From contig DAISGC010000004.1 in NCBI GenBank assembly GCA_036823255.1, positions 1-64,000 on the forward strand: 64,000 nt of DNA, in the 5' to 3' direction. The stretch is from UBA4658 sp002405485 (GTDB taxonomy: Bacteria > Planctomycetota > Phycisphaerae > Phycisphaerales > UBA1924). Every line of letters begins with the position of its first letter. Position 1 is the first letter of the stretch. The translations under genes were made by a program, and so were the position numbers. Shown one piece after another: positions 9,266 through 18,068 of this stretch. The notes under the pieces are model-generated. The model did no database searches and was not told the DNA's origin. It saw only the letters and a program-made list of their open reading frames with translations.

Positions 9266-10516
9266 TCAGACCGTTGCGCGGACGCGACCGGTGCCGGCCG
9301 ATCCGGCTCCGCGAGCGGCGGCGAGGGCCCGCTCCAGGTCGGCGATCAGATCGTCCACATGCTCGATGCCGACACTCAAGCGGATCAACGTGTCCGAGAT
9401 GCCAAGCTCCTGCCGCATGGCCGGCGGAACGCTGGCGTGCGTCATGATCGCCGGGTGCTCGATGAGCGACTCCACGCCGCCGAGCGACTCGGCAAGCGTG
9501 AACAGCCGGGTGTTCTCCAGGAACGCTCGGGCCCCGGCGAGGCCGCCCTCGATGAAGAACGTGATCATCCCGCCCATGCCCCGCATCTGCCGCTTGGCCA
9601 GCGCGTGCTGCGGATGGCTCGCCAGACCGGGATAGATGACCCGCTGCACGCCGTGACCCACGCGGCTCTCGAGCCACCGAGCCACCGCCATGCCGCTGTC
9701 GTTATGCCGCTGCATGCGCAGCGCCAGAGTCTTGATCCCTCTGAGCACCAGATACGCGTCAAACGGACCCATCACCGCCCCGACCGCGTTCTGATGGAAC
9801 CGGAGCCTGCCCGCGAGCTCGGCGTTGCCCGTGACCAGCATGCCCCCGACCACGTCGCTGTGCCCGCCCAGATACTTCGTCGCCGAGTGCATCGCGATGT
9901 CGCACCCGAGCGCCAGCGGCGATTGATTCATCGGCGAGCAGAAGGTGTTGTCGCACACCACGAGCGCGGCGGGGTTGATCTTCTTCGCCATCGTCGCGAT
10001 GGCCGCCAGATCGACGAGCTTCAGCGTCGGATTCGTCGGCGTCTCCAGCCAGACCAGCGAGGTCTTCGGGGTCATGGCCCTGGCGAGACTGGCGGTGTCG
10101 GTGAGGTCGGCGAACCGGACCTTGAGCCCCTGCGACCGGGCCTTGACGCGCTGGAACTGCCGATTCGTTCCCCCGTACACGTCGTCCATGCAGACGACCT
10201 CGTCCCCGGCCGTGAGCAGCTCAAGCACGCAATCCATCGCCGCCAGTCCGCTGGCGAACGCGAACCCGCCGAACGTGACATCCTGGCTCTCGGTGAGCAC
10301 GGACCCCTCCAGCCGGGCCATCATGCGCTCGAGCGCGTAGCGGGTCGGGTTGTGTGAGCGGGAGTACTCAAATCCCGTGTGCTCGCCGGGAGACCTTTGC
10401 GCATAGGTCGACGACGTGAAGATCGGGGGCATGACGGCCCCGGTCACCGGCTCGGGACGCTGCCCGGCGTGGATGACCTGGGTGTCGACGTGGAGCGGCA
10501 GATGATCGTGGCCCAT
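9266..10516 (-). CDS. Cys/Met metabolism PLP-dependent enzyme (cystathionine gamma-synthase/lyase type)
   Basis: A 416-residue fold-type I PLP enzyme of the transsulfuration family, cytoplasmic. Seen: the N-terminal HVDTQVIHAGQRPEPVTGAV, the substrate-loop YSRSHNPTRYALERMMA, the PLP-stacking region GDEVVCMDDVYGGTNRQF, the Asp-binding VVCDNTFCSP, and the Schiff-base lysine in MHSATKYLGGHSDVVGG. The family makes or breaks cystathionine, or degrades methionine; the sequence alone does not separate synthase, beta-lyase and gamma-lyase. Together with metK and the sulfate operon it fits organic sulfur metabolism. The start at 10516 (MGHDHLPLHV) matches family N-termini better than the upstream in-frame start at 10540; no strong ribosome-binding site decides it. 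Confidence 0.9.
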   Translation of the reverse strand: MGHDHLPLHVDTQVIHAGQRPEPVTGAVMPPIFTSSTYAQRSPGEHTGFEYSRSHNPTRYALERMMARLEGSVLTESQDVTFGGFAFASGLAAMDCVLELLTAGDEVVCMDDVYGGTNRQFQRVKARSQGLKVRFADLTDTASLARAMTPKTSLVWLETPTNPTLKLVDLAAIATMAKKINPAALVVCDNTFCSPMNQSPLALGCDIAMHSATKYLGGHSDVVGGMLVTGNAELAGRLRFHQNAVGAVMGPFDAYLVLRGIKTLALRMQRHNDSGMAVARWLESRVGHGVQRVIYPGLASHPQHALAKRQMRGMGGMITFFIEGGLAGARAFLENTRLFTLAESLGGVESLIEHPAIMTHASVPPAMRQELGISDTLIRLSVGIEHVDDLIADLERALAAARGAGSAGTGRVRATV

Positions 10517-10580
10517 GACGGAGATTCTACCGGCAAACACCGACCCCCGCGATTCGGGTCAGTTGCCGAACATCGGCGGA

Positions 10581-12503
10581 TCACGGACAACCGGCAAACC
10601 AGCAGTTCAGGAAGTCGAAGATGTCCGACACGGTCGACGAGCCGTTGCCGTCAAAGTCGGCGTTGCCGGCGAACCAGTCATTCAGGAACGCGAAGATGTC
10701 CGGCACGTCGATGAGACCGCTGGCGTTCCAGTCGCACCGGCAGTTGATCGCGATCGACTGCTCGTCCATCAGCACCGGCTCGCTCTTGCCGAACTGGTTC
10801 CAGAGGTTGTACGCGATCTGGCCCTCGTTGGTCAGCGGGTTCGGGTCGGTGTTGTTGTCGCGCAGAAACTCGATGTACTCCCGCGAGGTCGTCTGGTGAT
10901 ACACACGCACCGTCGCCGTCCGAGCCCCGGCCGGAATGGCAAACGGCGTGTCGTCCCAGTACTGACCGTCGGCGTACTGGCCCGGGGGCACGTGCCCGGC
11001 CTGCACCGCGTTCGCCGCGGCGTTGTTGAATCCCATGGGCGGAATCCGGTTGTCCTTGTAGATCTTGTTGCTGATCGCCAGCCGGAACGTCGCCTGCGCC
11101 GGCACGCCGATCTGCGCCGCGAGCTGCGCGTCGGGCCCGAGCTTGGCCTCATACACCTTCGTGTCGCTCTCGGTGAGGGTTGCGGTCGCGAAGTCGTACG
11201 CGCCGCGCTCGGCGATGACCTGGCCGGCGGCGTCCTTGAACTTCACGTTCACCCACATCCGTCGCCCCTCGGTGTACCCCGTTGGCAGCTTGTGCCCGCT
11301 GAAGTTCACGATCCGCGCCGTCAGCGTCGATCCGCTCACGTTCAGTTCCAGGTCGCTCGCGGCCTGCAGCATCGCCACGTTCCGGGCGATCGCTTCATCC
11401 ACGCCCTGCGGGTTCATCCCCGTCTGCGTCGACGGATACAGGAAGTTGATCGCCCGCAAAACCCACGAGTTGGCCCCCGCAAACTCATGCCGGGGAAGAT
11501 CCGTCCGCGTCGGCGGCTCGATGGCGCACCCCTGCCCGGTGGCCTTTGGCATGTGGCAGTCCTGGCAGCTCGAGACCGACATTCGGTTCCCGAATCGCCC
11601 GTTCAGATTCACCGGACCGACCGCAAACAGACTCGTCCCCCACTCGCTGAACGTCCGCTGCTCAGGGAACTGCTGGTACTTGTCCGCCGCCGGCTGCTCA
11701 TTCGGACCGATGAGGGCGTACCGCGCATCCTGCGGGTCCCAGCGGAAGTGCGGCGTGGACACCTCGTGGCACGTCGCGCACATCCGCGAGGACTGATGAA
11801 ACGGCGACTGCAGCCAGTCGTGGAAACCCGGGAACGGCCCAAGGCCCGCCGCCTGCCAGTCCGCGTCCAGGTCATACGGACCGCGACGCCGATCCTCGGG
11901 ATCAAGAACAAAGCCCGCGTTGTGCGGGTTCAGCGGGACGCCCGTCGTCAGCCCAGCAAGGATCGCCGCATCCGGAGCCGGGCTCACTCCCGGCTGATAC
12001 ACCGGGTCCACCATGCGGTGGCAGATCGAGCACGACACTCCAAGTTGATCCGAGCCGCTCAGCGGCAAGTGCTTGCCGAACTCCGGCTCCATCGGATCGT
12101 TCTCGAACTTCACCCGCCCGTTCATCCACGTCGTCGGCGTGTGGCATCGCAAGCACGCCTCGCCGACATACGACGCGTCCTGCTCCGCGATCGCCAGCGC
12201 CGCATAGAACACCGGGTCACGCCCCGACTGCGCCATGAGCGAGTGCGTCCACTTGTACGACGGTTCATTGGCGTCGTCATACCCACCATGGCAGAAACTG
12301 CACTGCTGCGGATCAATCAGCGGGACGTTCAGCGACAGCGGCTGCGTGCCCGCGTTGAAAAAGTTCGTCCTGGTCGATTGCAGCGGCTGTGTGCCAAGGG
12401 CAATGCCAACCACGGCCAAGGTCAATACCACGACCCAGGCCACTTCCGCGGAGCGATGACGCCTCTGCACGCTCTGACCCACAGTCACACTCCAGTCAAA
12501 CAC
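10581..12503 (-). CDS. Exported five-haem c-type cytochrome with C-terminal dockerin-like doublet
   Basis: A 640-residue protein with an N-terminal hydrophobic segment (about 20-37, signal or anchor) and five CxxCH haem-binding sites: C68-H72, C117-H121, C158-H162, C242-H246 and C313-H317. The spacing and the sequence SGHKLPTGYTEGRRMW in the C-terminal half resemble planctomycete cytochrome c554-like multihaem proteins. The last 55 residues (from about 10742 down) are a Phycisphaerae-type doublet, CDWNASGLIDVPDIFAFLN and FDGNGSSTVSDIFDFLN, ending WFAGCP. The protein is therefore predicted to be a periplasmic or cell-surface electron carrier; partner and redox reaction are unknown. The start is GTG at 12503 without an obvious Shine-Dalgarno; no in-frame ATG offers a better choice. 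mqnD lies upstream on the same strand. Confidence 0.87.
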   Translation of the reverse strand: MFDWSVTVGQSVQRRHRSAEVAWVVVLTLAVVGIALGTQPLQSTRTNFFNAGTQPLSLNVPLIDPQQCSFCHGGYDDANEPSYKWTHSLMAQSGRDPVFYAALAIAEQDASYVGEACLRCHTPTTWMNGRVKFENDPMEPEFGKHLPLSGSDQLGVSCSICHRMVDPVYQPGVSPAPDAAILAGLTTGVPLNPHNAGFVLDPEDRRRGPYDLDADWQAAGLGPFPGFHDWLQSPFHQSSRMCATCHEVSTPHFRWDPQDARYALIGPNEQPAADKYQQFPEQRTFSEWGTSLFAVGPVNLNGRFGNRMSVSSCQDCHMPKATGQGCAIEPPTRTDLPRHEFAGANSWVLRAINFLYPSTQTGMNPQGVDEAIARNVAMLQAASDLELNVSGSTLTARIVNFSGHKLPTGYTEGRRMWVNVKFKDAAGQVIAERGAYDFATATLTESDTKVYEAKLGPDAQLAAQIGVPAQATFRLAISNKIYKDNRIPPMGFNNAAANAVQAGHVPPGQYADGQYWDDTPFAIPAGARTATVRVYHQTTSREYIEFLRDNNTDPNPLTNEGQIAYNLWNQFGKSEPVLMDEQSIAINCRCDWNASGLIDVPDIFAFLNDWFAGNADFDGNGSSTVSDIFDFLNCWFAGCP

Positions 12504-12579
12504 CCACCGACCGCAGAACGCGGCCGATGCTCACCACCGGCTGATACGCAGCACACGCTCCATCGGATGCACACGTCCA

Positions 12580-12602
12580 TTAGTCTGCGTCCTTTAGTCT
12601 GC
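12580..12602. repeat. Short direct repeat upstream of the multihaem cytochrome gene
   Basis: TTAGTCTGC occurs at 12580-12588 and again at 12594-12602, start-to-start spacing 14 bases, within the 174-base spacer upstream of the minus-strand cytochrome gene. A tandem half-site of this kind could bind a regulator, but nothing else supports it. Confidence 0.35.
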
Positions 12603-12642
12603 TTCTGGAACCCGGGAAATCCATCCGGTCAGCGATATCCGC

Positions 12643-12667
12643 GTGGGCCTTTGCCGAAGACGCCCAC
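12643..12667 (-). terminator. Possible hairpin just after mqnD
   Basis: GTGGGC (12643-12648) can pair with GCCCAC (12662-12667) around a 13-base loop, 10 bases beyond the mqnD stop on the minus strand. There is no U-tract after it on that strand, so it may be only a weak 3'-end structure. Confidence 0.3.
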
Positions 12668-12677
12668 TTTGCCCGGA

Positions 12678-13640
12678 TTATCGGGAGATCTCGGGCCTCG
12701 GTTGAAGCAGATCGATCAGACCCGGACTGGGGCAAAGCCCCAGGCGCGATCCCGTGTCCAGGAGTTGCTGCATCGCCGCCAACCCCTGAGACCCGGCGTC
12801 GACGGTCAGATCGTTCACATACATCTCGATGTACCGCTCCGCCCGGGAGCGGTCGAGTTCCGGGGCGAATCGCATCGAGTACTCCAGGGATCGCTCGTGG
12901 TGCAGCCGCGCGTATCGGAGCGACGCCATGAGCATGTCGGCGACGCGCTGCATGCCCCCCGGACCAAGGCGGGCATCCAGATCCCGCCGAACCGCATTGC
13001 CCCCGAGCGGCAGCGGCAGGCCGGTCTTTCGCAGCCACCACTCGCCCACGTCGGCGACGAGATCGAGCCCAAGATCGGCGAAGGTGAGCTGCGACTGGTG
13101 GATGAGCAGGCCGTGGGTCACACCCTGCCGGCCGTGTCCCACGGCGTCGAGAATGTGATCAAAGGGCATCTCGATCACCGGCACGTCGGCGTGCCGACCC
13201 TCGAGCATCATGCACAGGAGCAGGTACGCCGTGGTGTGCCTTCCGGGAATCGCGACGCACGAATCGGGCGCGAGCAGATCCTGAAACGACCGCCCACGTC
13301 GGGCGACGACCTTGGGCCCGTACCCGAAGCCCATCGACGACCCGAAACTCGTGAGCCGGTACCGGTCGCGGACGTGCGCGTAGGTGTTGATGCTCATCGC
13401 CGAGATGTCCAGATCCGACACGCTCTGGGCGCGGCGATTGAGCTGCGCGATGTCCGCCGCGATCGGCTGGAAACGGAGATCGCCTGTGTCCACCTCCGGT
13501 GGCGAGAGCACCCGCGCCGGCTCGACGATCTGGGGATCGCTCGGCGGCTCGATCATCCCCGTGATGGGCCACCACATGTAGACATCGTCCGGGTCGGGCG
13601 AGTGGGCAAGCGTGAGTGAGGACTGTGCGGTCTCGGCCAT
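12678..13640 (-). CDS. mqnD: 1,4-dihydroxy-6-naphthoate synthase of the futalosine menaquinone pathway
   Basis: A 320-residue protein of the MqnD (periplasmic-binding-protein-like) family. The hallmark N-terminus LTLAHSPDPDDVYMWWPI is present, followed by DISAMSINTYAHVRDRY and GFGYGPKVVAR, as in MqnD proteins that convert cyclic dehypoxanthine futalosine to 1,4-dihydroxy-6-naphthoate. There is no signal peptide, which matches a cytoplasmic enzyme rather than a binding protein. This indicates that the organism makes menaquinone by the alternative (futalosine) route. The other mqn genes are not in the window. It lies just upstream of the multihaem cytochrome on the same strand and 27 bases after gamma-glutamyltransferase in the minus-strand order. 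Confidence 0.85.
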   Translation of the reverse strand: MAETAQSSLTLAHSPDPDDVYMWWPITGMIEPPSDPQIVEPARVLSPPEVDTGDLRFQPIAADIAQLNRRAQSVSDLDISAMSINTYAHVRDRYRLTSFGSSMGFGYGPKVVARRGRSFQDLLAPDSCVAIPGRHTTAYLLLCMMLEGRHADVPVIEMPFDHILDAVGHGRQGVTHGLLIHQSQLTFADLGLDLVADVGEWWLRKTGLPLPLGGNAVRRDLDARLGPGGMQRVADMLMASLRYARLHHERSLEYSMRFAPELDRSRAERYIEMYVNDLTVDAGSQGLAAMQQLLDTGSRLGLCPSPGLIDLLQPRPEISR

Positions 13641-13667
13641 GAGCCTTCAGGGTAGAAGCAACTGGAC

Positions 13668-15413
13668 TCAGAACCCCGCGGCGTGTCCGTCTTTTCGGCT
13701 CTCGCTGGCGCCGACGTACATGCCGGTGCGAGGATCCCTCATGATGGCCTGATAGCCGCCGAAGATCGGGGTCGGGGCCGGCTTGATCTCGTGGCCGAGC
13801 GTGCGAAGCTCGTCGATGACACGGGCGGAGTACCCGGGTTCAAGGTTGAGCACGCCGCCCTCGAGCATGGGGTTCACGTCACCCTGGGGCTCAGTCGAGC
13901 CATCGTGATGGATGCGGGGTGCGTCGCCGGCCTGCTGGAGGGTCATCCCGAAGTCGATGAGGTTGATGACGATCTGCGCATGGCCCTGGGGCTGCATGGC
14001 CCCGCCCATGACGCCGAAGCTCACCCACGGCTCGCCATTGTTCGTGATGAACCCCGGGATGATGGTGTGGAAGGGCCGCTTGCCCGGGGCGTAAACGTTC
14101 GGGTGATCGTCGACGAGCGCGAACTGCTCCCCGCGATTCTGCAGCATGAACCCGAGCGTGCCCCGCGGGCCTCTGGGCACCACGCCGCTGCCCATCCCCC
14201 GATAGTTGGATTGGATCAGCGAGACCATCATCCCCGATTCGTCGGCGACGGTGAGGTACGTGGTGTCCGCACCCCCCGGAATGCGTCCGGGCTCGACGCG
14301 GCGCGCGGCCTTGGCGGGGTCGATCTTGGCACGCCGGGTCTTGGCATACTCGCCGCTGATGAGTGCGGCAACCGGAGTGGTGAAAAACTCCGGATCGGCG
14401 TACAGCCGGGCTCGATCCTCGAAGGCGAGCTTCTTGGCCTCCACAAAGTGGTGCACGAATGCCGAACTCCCCCACCCCATCGCCCGAACGTCGAACCCCT
14501 CCATGATCTTCAGGATCTGCAGCGCGGCGATGCCCTGTCCGTTTGGCGGGAGTTCCCACACGTCGTAGCCGCGATAGCTCGCGCTGACGGGTTGCTCCCA
14601 CGCGCCGCGGTGCGAGGCGAGATCCTCCTCGGTCAGGAATCCGCCTTGCTCGCGCACGCTGGCGGCAACGGCCCGGGCTACCTCGCCCGCATAAAAGGCG
14701 TCACGCCCATCGGAGGCGATGCGGGCATAGAGGTCGCCAAGCGCGGGGTTCTTCCACACCTCCCCCGCCGAGGGAGCGCGAGCATCGCCCCCCTGCGATC
14801 GCATCGTGAACTGCTCGTCGAACCCGGGCATCCCGGCGAAGCGTTCAACGCTGGTCGCCCATGCCTCGGCGATCTTCGGCGAAACCGGGAAGCCCTCCCG
14901 GGCATATCCGATGGCCGGAGACAGGATCCGATCCATCGGCAGCACACCGAAGCGCTCGTGCAGAGCGAACCAGGCGTCCACGCACCCGGGGACCGTGACC
15001 GCCAGCCCACCGGTCCGCGGGATCTCCTGCAGCGACCGCTCGCTCAGGACGCGTTTGAGTTCCTGCAGCGTGAGCCCCCCGGGTGACCGCCCGGAGCCGT
15101 TGAAACCGTGCAGCGACTTGGACTTTGGATCCCAGACCAGTGCGAACAGATCGCCCCCGATGCCGCACCCGGTGGGTTCCATGAGCCCCAGACAGGCATT
15201 GGCCGCGATGGCGGCGTCGAGCGCGGTGCCGCCGGCGCGGAGCACGTCGAGTGCGGCCTGGGTCGCCAGCGGATGCGCAGTCGCCGCCATGGCCTTCGGG
15301 GCAAAGACCTCGGAGCGGGTCGATGGCGGAAGCGGGTGGCCGGAGAACACGTCGGACACGGGGACAAGAGTCATGACGCACCCCGCGACAAGCGATCGCA
15401 TGTACACGCGCAT
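13668..15413 (-). CDS. ggt: Gamma-glutamyltransferase
   Basis: An exported Ntn-hydrolase (581 residues, normal family size) that cleaves gamma-glutamyl bonds such as that of glutathione. A signal peptide precedes about residue 25. The large-subunit part has AAHPLATQAALDVLRAGGTA-like family sequence and NGSGRSPGG; the autoprocessing site is ADTTYLTVADESG, with T384 as the expected nucleophile of the mature small subunit; GSGVVPR and the late EGGVLNLEPGYS follow. In classical enzymes the site reads TTH; here the His is Tyr (Y386), as in some divergent members. The start may be M1 or the ATG four codons on (15401). The gene lies in a run of minus-strand genes between purF and mqnD. Confidence 0.88.
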   Translation of the reverse strand: MRVYMRSLVAGCVMTLVPVSDVFSGHPLPPSTRSEVFAPKAMAATAHPLATQAALDVLRAGGTALDAAIAANACLGLMEPTGCGIGGDLFALVWDPKSKSLHGFNGSGRSPGGLTLQELKRVLSERSLQEIPRTGGLAVTVPGCVDAWFALHERFGVLPMDRILSPAIGYAREGFPVSPKIAEAWATSVERFAGMPGFDEQFTMRSQGGDARAPSAGEVWKNPALGDLYARIASDGRDAFYAGEVARAVAASVREQGGFLTEEDLASHRGAWEQPVSASYRGYDVWELPPNGQGIAALQILKIMEGFDVRAMGWGSSAFVHHFVEAKKLAFEDRARLYADPEFFTTPVAALISGEYAKTRRAKIDPAKAARRVEPGRIPGGADTTYLTVADESGMMVSLIQSNYRGMGSGVVPRGPRGTLGFMLQNRGEQFALVDDHPNVYAPGKRPFHTIIPGFITNNGEPWVSFGVMGGAMQPQGHAQIVINLIDFGMTLQQAGDAPRIHHDGSTEPQGDVNPMLEGGVLNLEPGYSARVIDELRTLGHEIKPAPTPIFGGYQAIMRDPRTGMYVGASESRKDGHAAGF

Positions 15414-15474
15414 GCAGACAGTCTATATGGCGAAGCCGGCTGGAAGGCCCGCGGTCACGCGGGGCTGACAGGGA

Positions 15475-17040
15475 TCAGAACATGTGCATCTGGCTGGTGG
15501 CAATCTCCCCGGTGACGGGGAAATCCGGGTCCAGCGGGTACTGCCCGGTGTAGCACGCCGTGCACCAGTCCGTCGACGGCGCGTTGACGCACGAGAGCAG
15601 CCCTTCCAGGGAGAGGTAGTGCAGCGAGTCCACGCCGAGGAACTGACGGATCTCCTCGACGCTCTTCTCGTGGGCGATGAGCTGATCGCGGCTGGCAAAG
15701 TCGACGCCGAAGTAGCACGGGTGGCGAATGGGCGGACAACTGATCCGCAGGTGGATCTCTTTGGCCCCGGCCTCGCGGAGCTGGTTCATCTTCACCTGCG
15801 TCGTGGTCCCGCGGACGATCGAGTCGTCGACGACGACGAGCTTGCGCCCGGCGACGATGTCCCGGATGACGTTGAGCTTGAGCTTGACGGCGGCCTGTCG
15901 CTCGGTCTGCGTCGGCTTGATAAACGTGCGTCCGACGTACCGATTGGGGACGATGCCCTCTCGATACGGAATGCCGCTGGCCCGGGCGTATCCGGTGGCG
16001 GCGGAACGGCCGGAGTCGGGCATGGGCATGGTGTAATCGGCCGAAACCGGGGCCTCCTTGGCGAGCCGCTCGCCGAGCAGCTCGCGAACCATCTGCACAT
16101 TCTGCCCGAAGACGGTGCTGGAGGGATTGGCGAAGTAGACGTGCTCAAAGACGCACTTGGCCAGCCGCGGCGCGGGGTCGGAGAAGCGGCGACTGGAGAC
16201 GCCCGCGTCGGACAGGGTCACGATCTCGCCCGGCTCGATCTCGCGCTGAAACTCGGCCCCGACCACGTCCAGGGCCACGGTCTCGCTGGCGACCACGTGC
16301 CGACCGTCCGGGAGCTTGCCCAGCACCAGCGGACGCCAGCCCCACGGATCTCGGGCCGCTTCGATCCGATCCGGGAAGAGCAGCAGCACGCTGTACGCGC
16401 CTTCGAGCTGGCGGAGCGTCGCGGCCAGGGGATCGACGGCCCGCTGCTGTTCCGGCGACGCGTAGAGATGGATCACGACCTCGGTGTCGCTGGTCGTGTG
16501 GAACAGGTGGCCGGCGGCCTCGAATCGCCCGCGGAGCGCGTCGGCGTTGATCAGGTTCCCGTTGTGCGCGATGGCCACCTGCCCGCCGACATAGCTCTCG
16601 ATGAGCGGCTGGGCGTTGCAAAGCATCGATCCGCCCGCCGTGGAGTACCGGTTATGCCCGATCGCTCCGCAGCCCCGGACCATCGCGCTGCCGCTGGTCA
16701 CCGCGGCGGAGGGGGCCGGACCGTGCTTGCCGGGCTGCGCCGGACGGGTCGCCTGTTCAAGATCGTGCAGCACCGAACGCGTGAAGATCTCCGACACCAG
16801 GCCCATGCCGGTGTGCCCGCTGATCCGCCGCCCGTTGGAGACCGCGATGCCTGCCGACTCCTGCCCCCGGTGCTGCTGGGCATACATCCCCAAATAGGTG
16901 AGCACGGCGGCTTCCGGACCGCCCCAGATGCCGACGACCCCACACTTTTCCTTCTTCTCGTACGACGCATGCGCCTCCAGAGCGACAGACCGCGATGGGG
17001 CGGGCGGCTTGAGCACGGGAAGCGCAAAGGGTGGTCGCAT
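15475..17040 (-). CDS. purF: Amidophosphoribosyltransferase
   Basis: The first committed enzyme of purine synthesis, transferring ammonia from glutamine to PRPP. A propeptide precedes CGVVGIWGG, so Cys33 (counting from the ATG at 17040) becomes the N-terminal nucleophile after processing. The glutaminase half has YLGMYAQQHRGQESAGIAV and IGHNRYSTAGGS; the PRTase half has the PRPP loop VVVDDSIVRGTTTQ. All four cysteines expected for a Bacillus-type iron-sulfur cluster are visible: AKCVFEHVYF, RHPCYFGVD and the WCTAC pair near the C-terminus. An in-frame TTG at 17115 would add 25 residues but looks less likely. It is transcribed divergently from the pseudopilin gene. Confidence 0.95.
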   Translation of the reverse strand: MRPPFALPVLKPPAPSRSVALEAHASYEKKEKCGVVGIWGGPEAAVLTYLGMYAQQHRGQESAGIAVSNGRRISGHTGMGLVSEIFTRSVLHDLEQATRPAQPGKHGPAPSAAVTSGSAMVRGCGAIGHNRYSTAGGSMLCNAQPLIESYVGGQVAIAHNGNLINADALRGRFEAAGHLFHTTSDTEVVIHLYASPEQQRAVDPLAATLRQLEGAYSVLLLFPDRIEAARDPWGWRPLVLGKLPDGRHVVASETVALDVVGAEFQREIEPGEIVTLSDAGVSSRRFSDPAPRLAKCVFEHVYFANPSSTVFGQNVQMVRELLGERLAKEAPVSADYTMPMPDSGRSAATGYARASGIPYREGIVPNRYVGRTFIKPTQTERQAAVKLKLNVIRDIVAGRKLVVVDDSIVRGTTTQVKMNQLREAGAKEIHLRISCPPIRHPCYFGVDFASRDQLIAHEKSVEEIRQFLGVDSLHYLSLEGLLSCVNAPSTDWCTACYTGQYPLDPDFPVTGEIATSQMHMF

Positions 17041-17170
17041 GCGTCGGGGCAGGATAGCGACCGAGTCGGGCGATTTCGGCGGATCGCCCCACGAGCCGAG
17101 GATTTCTTCATGCAAATCAGTGGCAAGTCACTTGACAGCCCCTTGGTACAGATGCAATCCTGTTGCACCA

Positions 17171-18049
17171 GTGAGCCGCCGTCTTCCAACCGCAACCTCT
17201 TCGGTCCGGTGCACCGGCGCCCGGGCGTTCACGCTCATCGAGTTGCTGGTGGTGATCGCGATCATTGCGCTGCTGATCGGAATCTTGCTCCCAACGCTGG
17301 GCAAGGCTCGGGCGGCGGCCCGCACCGCGGTCTGCCTGAGCAACGTCCGCCAGCTCGAGGTCGCGCACACGCTCTATATGAACGACCACAGGGAGTTGTT
17401 CGTGGATGCGGGGCTCGGGCACGGCGGTCTGAGCGTTCTGACCCGCTCATGGCCGATCGCGCTTGGGTCGTACGCCGACAAGTCGATCGCGTTGCGGTCG
17501 CCCGTGGATCGGAGCCCGTACTGGCCACGAGCGCAGGGGGGGCAGAGCGACGGCCCGGGACTGGCCGAGGTGCTGTCGGGAGTGGAGACCGGAACGATCA
17601 CGTCTGCCAATCCGCCGTCGGTGATTCCGCGGTGGACGTCGTACGGGCTGAACAACTTTCTGACGCGGTTTGCCCGGCCATCGGTGATTGATCCGAGGAC
17701 CGGGCGTTTCGCCGGTCCGTGGGAGCGTCTGAGCAAGGTGCCAAGGCCCGACCAGACGGTGCATTTTCTGATGATCACGCAGGGGCTGACCCCGAGCAGC
17801 GCGCCGTTTGCCACGAGCGACCACGTGGACGCGCACACCTGGGATGAGTTTGGCCCAGAGAACGCCCCGGGGCTTGCCGCGACCCAGATGGACGTGGGTG
17901 GGCACGACCCGCGCGGGGCGAGCTCGCCCGTCGGCGTTGAGTCCCGCACGAACTACGGCTTTCTGGATGGGAGCGCAAGGACGCTGAGCTTTCGGCAGGT
18001 GTATCGCACGCTGACGGACAACAAGTTCTGGCCGGAGTATGCACGCTAG
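17171..18049 (+). CDS. Type II secretion pseudopilin-like protein with H-X9-DG type C-terminus
   Basis: A 292-residue prepilin-type protein. The cleavage/methylation segment ARAFTLIELLVVIAIIALL shows the conserved Phe+1 and Glu+5, followed by the membrane-spanning helix and then CLSNVRQLEVAHTLYMND, typical of planctomycete DUF1559-like pseudopilins. Near the end, TNYGFLDGSARTLSF is the DG part of the H-X9-DG signature. It is expected to be inserted in the inner membrane, processed by a prepilin peptidase and assembled or anchored by a type II secretion-like machine. No ATG lies close to the signal; GTG at 17171 gives a short basic leader and is my choice. Two secreted paralogues follow 19 and about 960 bases downstream, possibly as one unit. 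Confidence 0.8.
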   Translation: MSRRLPTATSSVRCTGARAFTLIELLVVIAIIALLIGILLPTLGKARAAARTAVCLSNVRQLEVAHTLYMNDHRELFVDAGLGHGGLSVLTRSWPIALGSYADKSIALRSPVDRSPYWPRAQGGQSDGPGLAEVLSGVETGTITSANPPSVIPRWTSYGLNNFLTRFARPSVIDPRTGRFAGPWERLSKVPRPDQTVHFLMITQGLTPSSAPFATSDHVDAHTWDEFGPENAPGLAATQMDVGGHDPRGASSPVGVESRTNYGFLDGSARTLSFRQVYRTLTDNKFWPEYAR

Positions 18050-18068
18050 CCGTGCTGAGAGGATCACC

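Noticed and set aside
8582..10357. Plus-strand 591-codon open frame across the coiled-coil and PLP-enzyme genes
   Set aside because: It covers two clear minus-strand genes and the spacer between them, and its translation is Arg/His/Leu-rich with no motif.
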